A stretch of DNA of 24,100 nucleotides from JBDHUV01 sp039809365 (lineage in GTDB: Bacteria > Patescibacteriota > Microgenomatia > Levybacterales > GWA1-39-11), in the NCBI GenBank assembly GCA_039809365.1, contig JBDHUV010000005.1:1-24100 (forward strand), read 5' to 3'. The notes beneath the pieces were generated by a model that worked only from the letters and a program-made list of their open reading frames with translations, was not told the DNA's origin and did no database searches. The translations under genes and the position numbers were made by a program. Below are positions 16,501 to 23,386 of the stretch, one piece after another (the first letter of the stretch is position 1; every line of letters starts with the position of its first letter).

Positions 16501-17024
16501 TCATTACGAGTTGTGGTAAATTCAAGCCATGAACCATGTACAGGGCGAAGTTCTGCTGTATATAATGTTTTTCCGGTAATTGGATCTTCAGATGCAGTGA
16601 AAAACACACCTGGTGAACGAACAATCTGATTAACGATTACACGCTCAATCCCATTTACAATAAATGTTGCTCGCTCTGTCATTTTAGGAATTTCACCTAA
16701 GAATACTTCTTGACTAATTCTTTTTCCTGTTTTTTTGTTTACGAGTGTTGTTTCTACGAGAAGTGGGGTAAAGTATGTAAGACCTTTTTGAACTGCAAGT
16801 TCTTCAGTAATTTTTGGTTCTCCTAGTTTGTATTCTCCGAGAATAAGTTCCCAGTTTTTTCCAGTAAAATCACTAATCGGAGTAATTTCATTGAGGACTT
16901 CCTGAACTCCCTCTTCAATAAACCATTTATATGATTGTTTTTGAATAGAGAGTAACTCAAGCTCTGGAAGCTTTTCGTATTCTTTTCCCCAATATTGTCG
17001 TTGTGTGGTGAGTTGTAATGCCAT
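13563..17024 (-). CDS. rpoB: DNA-directed RNA polymerase beta subunit with acidic C-terminal extension
   Basis: The beta subunit forms the other half of the RNA polymerase cleft. The 1153 residues include the lobes and protrusion, the rifampicin region (381-420), the conserved PEGPNIGL (440-447), and the C-terminal clamp segment with GGKAQMGGQRLGEMEVWALE and the family end LQSLGINVD near 1055-1061. Two oddities are visible. First, the last 90 residues (1064-1153) are an added acidic tail with 38 Asp/Glu and only 5 Lys; VHDT occurs near both ends of it. Second, the rifampicin pocket has A389, N402 and T407 at E. coli positions 513, 526 and 531 (normally Gln, His, Ser). The gene has an excellent promoter and a leader of about 74 bases. 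mltG, not rplL, lies upstream. Confidence 0.98.
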   Translation of the reverse strand: MALQLTTQRQYWGKEYEKLPELELLSIQKQSYKWFIEEGVQEVLNEITPISDFTGKNWELILGEYKLGEPKITEELAVQKGLTYFTPLLVETTLVNKKTGKRISQEVFLGEIPKMTERATFIVNGIERVIVNQIVRSPGVFFTASEDPITGKTLYTAELRPVHGSWLEFTTTRNDMIVVRIDRRKKFLATVFLKAIGLEGTDNIYEQFSDIPDATNIIKNTMEKDDTRGETDALIEIFKKMNPGEPVVLDTIRSNFRDTFFDRRRYDLSRVGRYKIGQKLSEVPGFKNSDSYTLAVDDIVGIMKYLVMLSQGQGKLDDIDHLSNRRVRSVGELVQSTAFRVGALRLERIIKEKMSLASTEEDFSPSHFINAHPIIAAINEFFRTSQLSAILDQTNPLSEIDNMRRLTVMGTGGISRERASFSIRDINSSQYSRIDPVRSPEGPNIGLVTYLALYARVNEYGFLEAPYRKVEKVKNGKKTRLKVTDEIMYMDAYTESQFYITHADIKLDDEGYIVDDMVPARYGGSYLEVEQERIDFIDVVPRQVIGTSAALIPFIDHDEANRALMGTHMQCQAVPLVKAESPVVGTGMEMSVSEAMGRVVRAPFDGEITFVDADRLVIKGKGGEAQYLIKKFKRTSSNTFFSQKPVVSTGDKVKKGDLLIDGPASENGELGLGCNLTIAYASFDGLGYEDAIVISDKLVKEDMLTSVHIEKHEATVVDTKLGPEETTRDIPNVAEEDLANLDEEGIVVIGSEVEPGDILVGKIAPKGETELTAEERLLRAIFGEKAREVRDTSLRIPHGERGTVISIQILDRAKGDELEPGALKRIIIEVAQLRHVVVGDKLAGRHGNKGVISKIVPQSDMPYLEDGTPVDIIISPISVLGRMNLGQLLEAHLGWAAKKLGYKVALPAFEKLSEDRIFEALEKAGIPANAKVKLYDARTGEAYENDVVVGIGYIMKLIHMVEDKTHARSTGPYSLVTQQPLGGKAQMGGQRLGEMEVWALESHRAAYTLQEMLTTKSDDIAGRAKAFEAIIKGIDIPTPRVPESFKVLIRELQSLGINVDAMEGVHDTSEEDETVEEATENMEAQKAGEELVDAVTDTSVTDEEAAATDEVGEEVIESESEKAEEEPTDDEITKVHDTIETEAKEGEEEKDAE

Positions 17025-17054
17025 CTACAATTTTTTTAGCCCCGCATTTTAAAC

Positions 17055-17095
17055 AAAAAAACGCCGCAGGCACGATAATCCCTTCTTTTTCTGCG
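17055..17095 (-). promoter_or_regulatory. rpoB leader hairpin plus U7, possible attenuator
   Basis: In the minus-strand leader CGCAG (rc of 17091-17095) can pair with CTGCG (rc of 17065-17069) across a 21-base loop. After three bases (GCG) comes a run of seven T (17061-17055). This looks like a weak intrinsic terminator between promoter and rpoB. The large loop lowers confidence, and other folds are possible. Confidence 0.35.
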
Positions 17096-17104
17096 TGTTG
17101 TTAA

Positions 17105-17133
17105 TCTATACACGAAAATCTAACGCTTGTCAA
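17105..17133 (-). promoter_or_regulatory. Promoter of rpoB (TTGACA-17-TATAGA)
   Basis: TTGACA (17133-17128) and TATAGA (17110-17105) are separated by exactly 17 bases, the strongest sigma70-type promoter in the window. The start site would be near 17098, leaving a leader of about 74 bases, unlike the near-leaderless genes around it. Confidence 0.85.
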
Positions 17134-17154
17134 TACCTATTTTCTATTTTCGTG
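17111..17154. repeat. 9-bp inverted repeat around the rpoB -35 box, possible operator
   Basis: CACGAAAAT (17111-17119) and ATTTTCGTG (17146-17154) are exact inverted repeats 26 bases apart. One arm abuts the -10 box and the other lies upstream of the -35. The CACGAAA core also borders the -10 of the 66-residue gene (8450-8456). A protein-binding site is possible but unproven. Confidence 0.4.
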
Positions 17155-17175
17155 CCTAAAACTAATTTCTTTAAC

Positions 17176-18123
17176 CTATCTTAGGTATTTTGAAACGTTA
17201 TTATTGTGCTCACTGATTGTCTTCGCAAAATGTACTTGTCCGCTCTTGTCGTGAATATAATAATAATAATCACTTGAAGCAGGATTCAGCGCTGCTTGTA
17301 TTGCCCCTATTCCTGGATTACAGATAGGTCCTGGAGGAAGCCCTACATTCGTATATGTATTATACAATGAATTTATATTTTTTTCTTCACCAGTTGGAAC
17401 TGACCACCATTTTCCATCTTTTTTACCAACAATATACTGGAGCGTTGCATCAATGCCCAGGGGCATATCAGCGTCAATTCTATTCTGAATAACAGAAGCT
17501 ATCAATGGTTTTTCTTCATCAACTCTGGATTCTCGTTCAATGAGAGAAGCCATAATAATAGTATTTTTAAGATTTGATGATGTCGGAGTAAGACCCATTG
17601 CTTCAACTTTTTTATAAAATGTGTTTTGCATAATATCTACAACAGATTCAACTGTTGCATCACGAGGAATTAAGTACGTATCAGGGAAAAGATATCCTTC
17701 ATGCTCAGCAAGTACTGTGTCCCATGTTGGATCATATGTAGGGATTTTTTCAGATAAAATTTCTGCGATTTCTTCTGCACGAAGACCTTCAGGAACAGTA
17801 ACCCAAATATCTAATGTTCCACTTTGCATCTGTTCAAGAATTTTAGGAATACTCATATTTGTAGAAAGTCTGAAATCCCCAGCCTGAATTTTTGTATCTA
17901 ATTTTTCCTTCTTAACATACAGGAAAAAAATAACAGGATCTTTTATCAAACCTTCTTCTTTTAAGTTATTCCCAATCTCACGAACACTAGTTCCGGGTTC
18001 AACAATAAACATTTTGGCAGAAGTAGCTGAAGGATCTACAGGTTTTAATCCATTACTCCACCAAATAAAAAATCCAGAGATAAGTACTACTAAAATGATC
18101 AGAAGAACTACGAATCTGCGCAT
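17176..18123 (-). CDS. mltG: Endolytic murein transglycosylase MltG (YceG-like)
   Basis: MltG cuts nascent glycan strands at the outer face of the membrane and is thought to set strand length. The 315-residue protein has an N-terminal membrane helix (residues 3-21) and then the YceG domain. The signature segment MASLIERES (191-199) holds the catalytic Glu, E196, matching ASIVEKE in E. coli MltG (E218). GYLFPDTY (143-150), LGIDATLQY (about 222-230) and NTYTNVGLPPGPICNPG (about 255-271) are further family marks. The extended -10 (TGTTATACT) ends 10 bases before the ATG. It follows the envelope cluster (sortase and PilM-like fusion) by 59 bases and precedes rpoB. Confidence 0.95.
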   Translation of the reverse strand: MRRFVVLLIILVVLISGFFIWWSNGLKPVDPSATSAKMFIVEPGTSVREIGNNLKEEGLIKDPVIFFLYVKKEKLDTKIQAGDFRLSTNMSIPKILEQMQSGTLDIWVTVPEGLRAEEIAEILSEKIPTYDPTWDTVLAEHEGYLFPDTYLIPRDATVESVVDIMQNTFYKKVEAMGLTPTSSNLKNTIIMASLIERESRVDEEKPLIASVIQNRIDADMPLGIDATLQYIVGKKDGKWWSVPTGEEKNINSLYNTYTNVGLPPGPICNPGIGAIQAALNPASSDYYYYIHDKSGQVHFAKTISEHNNNVSKYLR

Positions 18124-18133
18124 TACGAAATTA

Positions 18134-18142
18134 AGTATAACA
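18134..18142 (-). promoter_or_regulatory. Extended -10 promoter of mltG
   Basis: The minus strand reads TGTTATACT (TGnTATACT) ending 10 bases before the ATG, so the leader would be 3-4 bases. No clear -35 is present. Confidence 0.6.
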
Positions 18143-18182
18143 TAATTATATTGACACGAGTATGTACCTCAAAATAGATATA

Positions 18183-18389
18183 TTATTTATTAAATAACTG
18201 TTCTTTTACAATCCGAATACTCCCACGAACTACATTGAACATAATTAATAAAAACTCATTGAGGAATCGATAAAAATATGGCCATGCAGCTTGCATACTT
18301 TTTTTAAACCTGTTTTTCCATGTATCAAGCCGTTGCTCTTGATATGGTGAAACATACTGCTTGTCTTGAGAATACATATTTGGATCCAT
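18183..18389 (-). CDS. Hypothetical small protein, 68 aa, downstream of the sortase
   Basis: I do not recognise it. The first 28 residues are polar and Tyr/Gln-rich. The rest forms a Trp/Phe/Tyr-rich, amphipathic-to-hydrophobic segment (about 35-56, WPYFYRFLNEFLLIMFNVV) followed by a basic end, which suggests attachment to the membrane rather than a clear signal peptide. It starts 3 bases after the sortase stop (stop, ACT, ATG), so it is almost certainly translated from the same mRNA as the sortase and the PilM-like fusion. The Pro- and Tyr-rich start and position hint at a partner of the sortase or of the membrane fusion protein; this is inference from context only. Confidence 0.7.
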   Translation of the reverse strand: MDPNMYSQDKQYVSPYQEQRLDTWKNRFKKSMQAAWPYFYRFLNEFLLIMFNVVRGSIRIVKEQLFNK

Positions 18390-18392
18390 AGT

Positions 18393-19115
18393 TTATGATT
18401 TTAGTACTGCTCGCACGATGAGACGTTTCCAGATTGTTCCGGGAGGAGTACACGTCACAAGAGTAATATAACTATTGTCATAACTTTGTGAAAATATATT
18501 TACATCATCAGAGTCTGTAATCGAGGTTGAAAAAATCTCATACGTGTATGATTTACCATCTACTGTAATAATAATCTGATCACCAATTTTTATCGTGTGG
18601 AGAGTCGCAAAAATAGCTTCATAATTTGTTGGATCAAACCACTGTGGAAGAGTTGAGTGCCCAAAAATAACAGACGTACCATGATCTAAAGGATTCTCAG
18701 GTCCATAATAATGAACTAAGGTTTTTGAAAGATCATAATCAGTGGTTGACACGTTTGCATTCTGAATTCCGAGTGAAGGAATTGAGAGTAAGTAGTTACT
18801 GATCTTCTCATTCTTTTTCTCTTCTGCATGTACTTGTGGATACCAATTTCTTGCATCCTTATAATCAAACTGCAAACGCGAAATCCCTTGCCCAATAAGA
18901 CTTCGCACATTACTATTCCTTCCAATAAGATATTTAGGAACTGGAGATTCAATTTCTTGAGCTTGTACTGGAGCACCTAAAAAAAACTGATATGCTACTA
19001 AAGGAAATAAAAAATAAATAAAAATTCCAAGTCCTCCTAAAATACATCCTAACCCTGCAATACGCAGATACTTAGTTATCTGATAATTTTTAGCTTTATA
19101 ATATTTTTTACCCAT
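18393..19115 (-). CDS. Sortase family protein (LPXTG-type transpeptidase)
   Basis: Sortases cleave a C-terminal sorting signal of exported proteins and join them to the cell wall or to other subunits. The 240-residue protein has a basic N terminus, one membrane helix (about 22-45) and an outer catalytic domain. Catalytic residues are visible: His153 in IFGHSTLP, Cys222 in TLVTCTPPG, and an Arg a few residues after it (R231 or R235 in WKRLIVRA). VHYYGPENPLDHGTSVIFGH is the usual run-up to the His. The start overlaps the end of the PilM-like gene by 8 bases, so translation is probably coupled. No LPXTG-bearing substrate was seen in the window, so its target lies elsewhere. Class is uncertain; the TLVTC context fits class D/E-like enzymes. 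Confidence 0.9.
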   Translation of the reverse strand: MGKKYYKAKNYQITKYLRIAGLGCILGGLGIFIYFLFPLVAYQFFLGAPVQAQEIESPVPKYLIGRNSNVRSLIGQGISRLQFDYKDARNWYPQVHAEEKKNEKISNYLLSIPSLGIQNANVSTTDYDLSKTLVHYYGPENPLDHGTSVIFGHSTLPQWFDPTNYEAIFATLHTIKIGDQIIITVDGKSYTYEIFSTSITDSDDVNIFSQSYDNSYITLVTCTPPGTIWKRLIVRAVLKS

Positions 19116-21453
19116 TTGTTTTTACAGTTATCGTAATATTTTTTTCATTAAACGGTAAGAAGCCTGGAAAAAGAGGAAGAACATTTTTTCGTTTTATAGT
19201 AATATCAGAGATTCCTTTTTTCTCATGTATCACTTTCTCAGCATTCTTCACTTTTTTACCACGAATCTCAGACAGTATATTCTCTGTTTCTATAGTAGGC
19301 AGGAATACTGCGTTCACTGAAATTTTCCCAGTAACTACTTCGTCTTTTACTGAGATATCTGTCACTTGTATATCTGATTGATCTTTATGGAATGAATAAT
19401 CTTGGGGAACTCTTCCACTCGCCATCTGTTCAACAAACTCAGTAATATCGTCTTTGTCATATGTTCCGAATGTATAGTTAATTTTCCCAGATAGCGATAC
19501 ATTTTTTGCTTCTTCTCCTTCTTTTTTACTAAACTTTTCTTCATCCATATCTGTTGATAACGGAGTATTAATAAGGAGGGTTGAGTTATTTATCTCTTTT
19601 CGTGCAGCTTCTAAAGCTTTTTGTTCTGTACCTTTTTGGGCATCAGATCTCAGCTTTTCAATATCTGCTTTTGAAACTACTGTAAGCTCTGTTTTTGTAC
19701 CACCAGAAAAAGCACTTTCGTTCCTTGCAAAATACGATCCTGTTGACGCTCCATCTACCGTAAAATTAGTACCTGAAGGAAGATTTGCTTCTTTCCCAAA
19801 AGTTTGGGCTTCTACTTTTACTTTACTATTCGAAAAAGACGTAGAAAAAGAGCTTGTTGACGCTATTTTCACATCACTAAGTAATACAAAATCTAGATTA
19901 TTTGCAGTTATCTCAGTACCTTTTTCAAACGAAACAGGTTTTTCAGTTTTGTTATATATAACAACCTCTCCTTTTGCTTTCTCTCCAGTTTCTTTCGTTC
20001 CACTCGCATCTTTTTGGGCAGAGACATCGACACTTTCTACAATTGTTCCTAACGTAATAGTTTTATCATCAAATGACGTACTATCTTCAGAAGAGAAAGT
20101 AACATCATTTTCTTCATTTACCACTGTACTATCTGCAAAAATTATTACTTCAGCTTTGAGTACATACGAATAATACATGTATGTTCCCAAAACAAGAACA
20201 GCAATAGCTGCAAATGCGATAATACCTATCCGAAGATTAAATCCTTGTTTTAATACAGAAGAGAATCCTCCTTTTGTTTTAAGCGCAGATATTATTCCGA
20301 TTATTTTTATTGAGGTTAGTTTATCAACGAGAGTAGTTCGCGTATCTAAAGTATCTTTTTTTTCTTCCTCTACGTCTTTATATAATTTTTCTTCTCTCTC
20401 ATCATTTCCTAAATCAGGAGTATCTTGAGAATCAGGGATTTGGACATTTGCATGTTCTAAAGAAAAAGATTCACTTTTCTCATCTTGATCTGGTACATTA
20501 TCCGTATTCTCTTCTTCACTTTCGTCATCTTCTTGTATATGTTGAGTATCTGCATTTCCCTCCTCTTCAGGCTCAACTAGAGCATCTCCTTGGGTAAATC
20601 CAAACTCTTCTGCAGAGGCCACTTCAATATTTTCATACTCTGGATCTAAATCTTCTTTTTCCTCATCAATAATCTGCGCTCCTGCTTGAAGATTTTGTAA
20701 CACATCAAATCCCATCTGGCTTGCAACACCGTGAATAACTGATTCATTTTCAAATCCTTTTTCAAGAACAAGCACTTGTGGAATTTGGAGAAAATTAAGT
20801 TCTTTTTTCCATTCATGATTAAGGAATTTCTGCTGAAGACTATCTACTCCTTCATAGTCATGTAAAATTATTTTTGCGGGAAGATTTGAGACATTCTCCA
20901 CTTTGGAAAGAAGCTTTTCTACTGTCTCAACAAAATCTTCTCCTGCATCTGCAGAGGACACTTCAACAATAGACCCACCTTTCACAAGATACATGATTGC
21001 TTGGTCAGCAGCATGTTCAACAAAAATAGCACTTACAGGGGCACCCTCTTTTTTGTGAAGAAAATTTACAATTGCTTCAACTGAGATAATAAAGCCAATT
21101 GCTTTTAGCTCAAGAGCATCACATATTTTCTTAAGTTTAGAAAGATTTTCTCTACTTATTTTTCCTTCTTGTTGCCAAGAATAAGGAACAGAGAAAATGG
21201 TATTTTCAACCATCTCACCTTCAGGTAATGCTCCTTCGACTGAACTAATTACAATATCTGAGACACGAACCAAGTCATCTCCTGTCAGTTGATCAAGCTG
21301 AGTTGCGAGCAATTCCTCTTTTGTAGAAATAATAACAAGAGAATCTTGTGTTTTCTCAAACAAAATTGCCGCTACTTTATGCGGTTTGAAGATTAGCGAT
21401 AGATAAAAATCGCGTGGAACTTTCTTTTTTCGTAGGGCAGATAAAAATTTCAT
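19108..21453 (-). CDS. PilM/FtsA-like domain fused through a membrane helix to a baseplate-J-like outer domain, 781 aa
   Basis: Three parts are visible. Residues about 15-260 look like an actin-like ATPase fold of the PilM/FtsA type (VENTIFSVPYSW at 82-93, ISVEAIVNFL at 123-132). The phosphate-binding motifs are degenerate: no D-x-G at the start and VEHAADQAIM (145-154) where an Asp-Gly-Gly motif is expected. Residues about 262-370 are a strongly acidic, probably disordered linker. After basic residues a membrane helix lies at about 409-431. The outer part (432-781) contains a stretch resembling baseplate J/gp47-type domains: GEKAKGEVVIYNKT (490-503) and a following KGTEITANNLDFVLLSDVKI-like segment. 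Further beta-rich sequence follows. Gene order is alaS, 13 bases, this gene, 8-base overlap, sortase. It may couple a cytoplasmic scaffold to a surface structure, but function is unproven. Confidence 0.65.
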   Translation of the reverse strand: MKFLSALRKKKVPRDFYLSLIFKPHKVAAILFEKTQDSLVIISTKEELLATQLDQLTGDDLVRVSDIVISSVEGALPEGEMVENTIFSVPYSWQQEGKISRENLSKLKKICDALELKAIGFIISVEAIVNFLHKKEGAPVSAIFVEHAADQAIMYLVKGGSIVEVSSADAGEDFVETVEKLLSKVENVSNLPAKIILHDYEGVDSLQQKFLNHEWKKELNFLQIPQVLVLEKGFENESVIHGVASQMGFDVLQNLQAGAQIIDEEKEDLDPEYENIEVASAEEFGFTQGDALVEPEEEGNADTQHIQEDDESEEENTDNVPDQDEKSESFSLEHANVQIPDSQDTPDLGNDEREEKLYKDVEEEKKDTLDTRTTLVDKLTSIKIIGIISALKTKGGFSSVLKQGFNLRIGIIAFAAIAVLVLGTYMYYSYVLKAEVIIFADSTVVNEENDVTFSSEDSTSFDDKTITLGTIVESVDVSAQKDASGTKETGEKAKGEVVIYNKTEKPVSFEKGTEITANNLDFVLLSDVKIASTSSFSTSFSNSKVKVEAQTFGKEANLPSGTNFTVDGASTGSYFARNESAFSGGTKTELTVVSKADIEKLRSDAQKGTEQKALEAARKEINNSTLLINTPLSTDMDEEKFSKKEGEEAKNVSLSGKINYTFGTYDKDDITEFVEQMASGRVPQDYSFHKDQSDIQVTDISVKDEVVTGKISVNAVFLPTIETENILSEIRGKKVKNAEKVIHEKKGISDITIKRKNVLPLFPGFLPFNEKNITITVKTNG

Positions 21454-21466
21454 AGATAAACTATTT

Positions 21467-23299
21467 TTATTCTACTACAGAATAAATTCTTCTGATACCT
21501 TTTCCAAGCCCTTCTTCTTTTACTATCTTAAAACTCCCTATTTCAGACGTATTTGTAACATGAGGGCCTCCACAAAACTCTTTTGAATATGCGCTTTTCA
21601 AATCCTTCTCACTTCCTCCAACAAAATATACTTTTACTTGTTCTTCATATTTTTCTCCAAAAAGCCCAATAGCACCCACTTTTCTTCCCTCTTCAAGAGG
21701 AAGCACTTTATAAAATACAGGAAGGGCTTCTTTTATTTTTTCATTCACTACTTTTTCAATTTTTGAAAGTTCCTCTGCAGTCAATTTTCTCTCAAAGTTG
21801 AAATCAAATCGTACTCTTTCAGGAGTAATGTTTGAACCACGTTGCTGAAGAGTCTTCCCAAACATATCTCTCAGTGCTGCATGGAGTAAATGCGTTGCCG
21901 TATGTCCATGGATTGTTTTTTCACTATGATCTGCAAGTCCTCCTTTGAATTTTTTGTCTGCTCCTGCACGAGACAGAGCAGCATGTTGTTTCATTTTCTC
22001 TGCAAACTCTTGATCATTAAATGAAAATCCGAGTGATTTTATCTGTGTTGGTGAAAGCCCATAAGACGTATATAACTTAAATGCATCTTCTGAAGAAATA
22101 TCTGTCAAACCTTTCAAATCACTTCCTACTTCTTTCCCTTGTGGAAGTTCATATCTTTTTGCTAAATATTCTTTTGCATTTTTAAGCGTATTTTCATAGC
22201 TTTGTCTTTCCTCTTCTATAACTCCTTTTATCTGTTCATATTTCTCTACTAAAACAGGGTCTGTATCTTTATACTGAGAAACGATTGACTCAATAATTGG
22301 CTCAACTGTTTGACCCTCAAGCTGATACAAATTATCTAACCCTCTTCTTATTAAACGTCTTAAAATATATCCTTGTTCTTTATTTGATGGATATACTCCA
22401 TTAGAAATAATAAATATTGCTCCGAGGAAATGATCAGTCACGATTCTCATTTCGCGTGCATTTTTTTCATACTCTTTTCCTGTTGTATCTGAAATAGCCT
22501 GGATAATTGGCCTAAATAGATTGCTCAGAAAAACATCCGGAGTGTCTTCCTGGGCTGCAATAAGTCTTTCTAAACCTCCCCCAAAATCTACATTTCGCTG
22601 AGGCAAATCTTCGAATCCAGTCTCAGTTTTTTTAAATTGCATAAAGACACTGTTCCCTATTTCTAAGTATTTTCCACAATCACAGTTCACATGACATTTT
22701 TGCCCAAAAGCAGGATCATGAGGAATATCAAACTCAAAGAATACCTCACTATCCGGTCCCCCTGGTTCCCCTACTGGCATATTTTTAGGAACTCCAGATC
22801 TTGACCACCAATTTTTCTCAACTCCATAAGAAAAGATCCTTTCTTTGGGATCAAGTCCTTCAGCTGTAAATATATCTGTCCATATCTGAGTTGCTTCTTC
22901 ATCTTTAGATACTCCTTCTCCACCTTCAAACACAGTAACATATAATCGTTCTTTTGGAAGTTGTAGCTCTTTTGTCAAAAACTCCCAAAACCAAGGGATC
23001 TGTTCTTTTTTAAAATAGTCTCCTAAACTCCAGTTCCCAAGCATTCTAAAAAAAGTGGTGTGTCGGTTATCTCCAATTTCGTCAATATCCTGAGCACGAA
23101 AACTATTCTGTACATTCACAAGTCTTTTACCGGCAGGATGCTCTTCTCCCAGTAAATATGGCACTAATGGTTGCATTCCAGAGGAAGTAAATAAAGTAGT
23201 TGGATCATTTTCAGGCACTAAAGAGCTGTTTACTATCTGCACGTGTCCGCGCTTAGTAAAAAAAGAAATATACCGTTCAATAACTTCAGCAGCTGTCAT
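21467..23299 (-). CDS. alaS: Alanine-tRNA ligase, short form lacking the C-terminal domain
   Basis: AlaRS charges tRNA-Ala and hydrolyses mischarged Ser/Gly-tRNA. The catalytic domain is clear: FTSSGMQPLVPYL (37-49), motif 2 RHTTFFRMLGNWSLGDYFK (79-97), motif 3 DFGGGLERL (238-246), and PSNKEQGYILRRLIRR (304-319) with N306 at the position that helps read G3:U70. The editing site is present: HTATH (H466, H470) and CGGPH (C576, H580), the zinc ligands. The protein is only 610 residues against about 875 in E. coli. It runs from KFKGGL straight into the HTATH region, without the usual ESGGQ-type part of the editing module, and ends right after the editing domain, so the C-Ala/oligomerisation domain is absent. 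The start matches the family start. An extended -10 lies 26 bases upstream. Confidence 0.96.
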   Translation of the reverse strand: MTAAEVIERYISFFTKRGHVQIVNSSLVPENDPTTLFTSSGMQPLVPYLLGEEHPAGKRLVNVQNSFRAQDIDEIGDNRHTTFFRMLGNWSLGDYFKKEQIPWFWEFLTKELQLPKERLYVTVFEGGEGVSKDEEATQIWTDIFTAEGLDPKERIFSYGVEKNWWSRSGVPKNMPVGEPGGPDSEVFFEFDIPHDPAFGQKCHVNCDCGKYLEIGNSVFMQFKKTETGFEDLPQRNVDFGGGLERLIAAQEDTPDVFLSNLFRPIIQAISDTTGKEYEKNAREMRIVTDHFLGAIFIISNGVYPSNKEQGYILRRLIRRGLDNLYQLEGQTVEPIIESIVSQYKDTDPVLVEKYEQIKGVIEEERQSYENTLKNAKEYLAKRYELPQGKEVGSDLKGLTDISSEDAFKLYTSYGLSPTQIKSLGFSFNDQEFAEKMKQHAALSRAGADKKFKGGLADHSEKTIHGHTATHLLHAALRDMFGKTLQQRGSNITPERVRFDFNFERKLTAEELSKIEKVVNEKIKEALPVFYKVLPLEEGRKVGAIGLFGEKYEEQVKVYFVGGSEKDLKSAYSKEFCGGPHVTNTSEIGSFKIVKEEGLGKGIRRIYSVVE

Positions 23300-23325
23300 A
23301 TATTGTAAGAGGCAGATTGAACCTA

Positions 23326-23334
23326 ATTATAGCA
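23326..23334 (-). promoter_or_regulatory. Extended -10 promoter of alaS
   Basis: The minus strand reads TGCTATAAT, a perfect extended -10. It ends 26 bases before the ATG at 23299, giving a leader of about 19 bases without a Shine-Dalgarno. No clear -35 is seen. The promoter would drive alaS, the PilM-like fusion, the sortase and the 68-residue gene. Confidence 0.65.
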
Positions 23335-23386
23335 TATGCATGAGAAGTACTTCCTAGAATTAGTTGAGGAGAGAGAATAAGTAATT

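Noticed and set aside
17025..17175. Possible tRNA or riboswitch in the largest intergenic gap.
   Set aside because: No cloverleaf, T-loop or known riboswitch core could be made out; promoter, leader hairpin and inverted repeat account for the structure.
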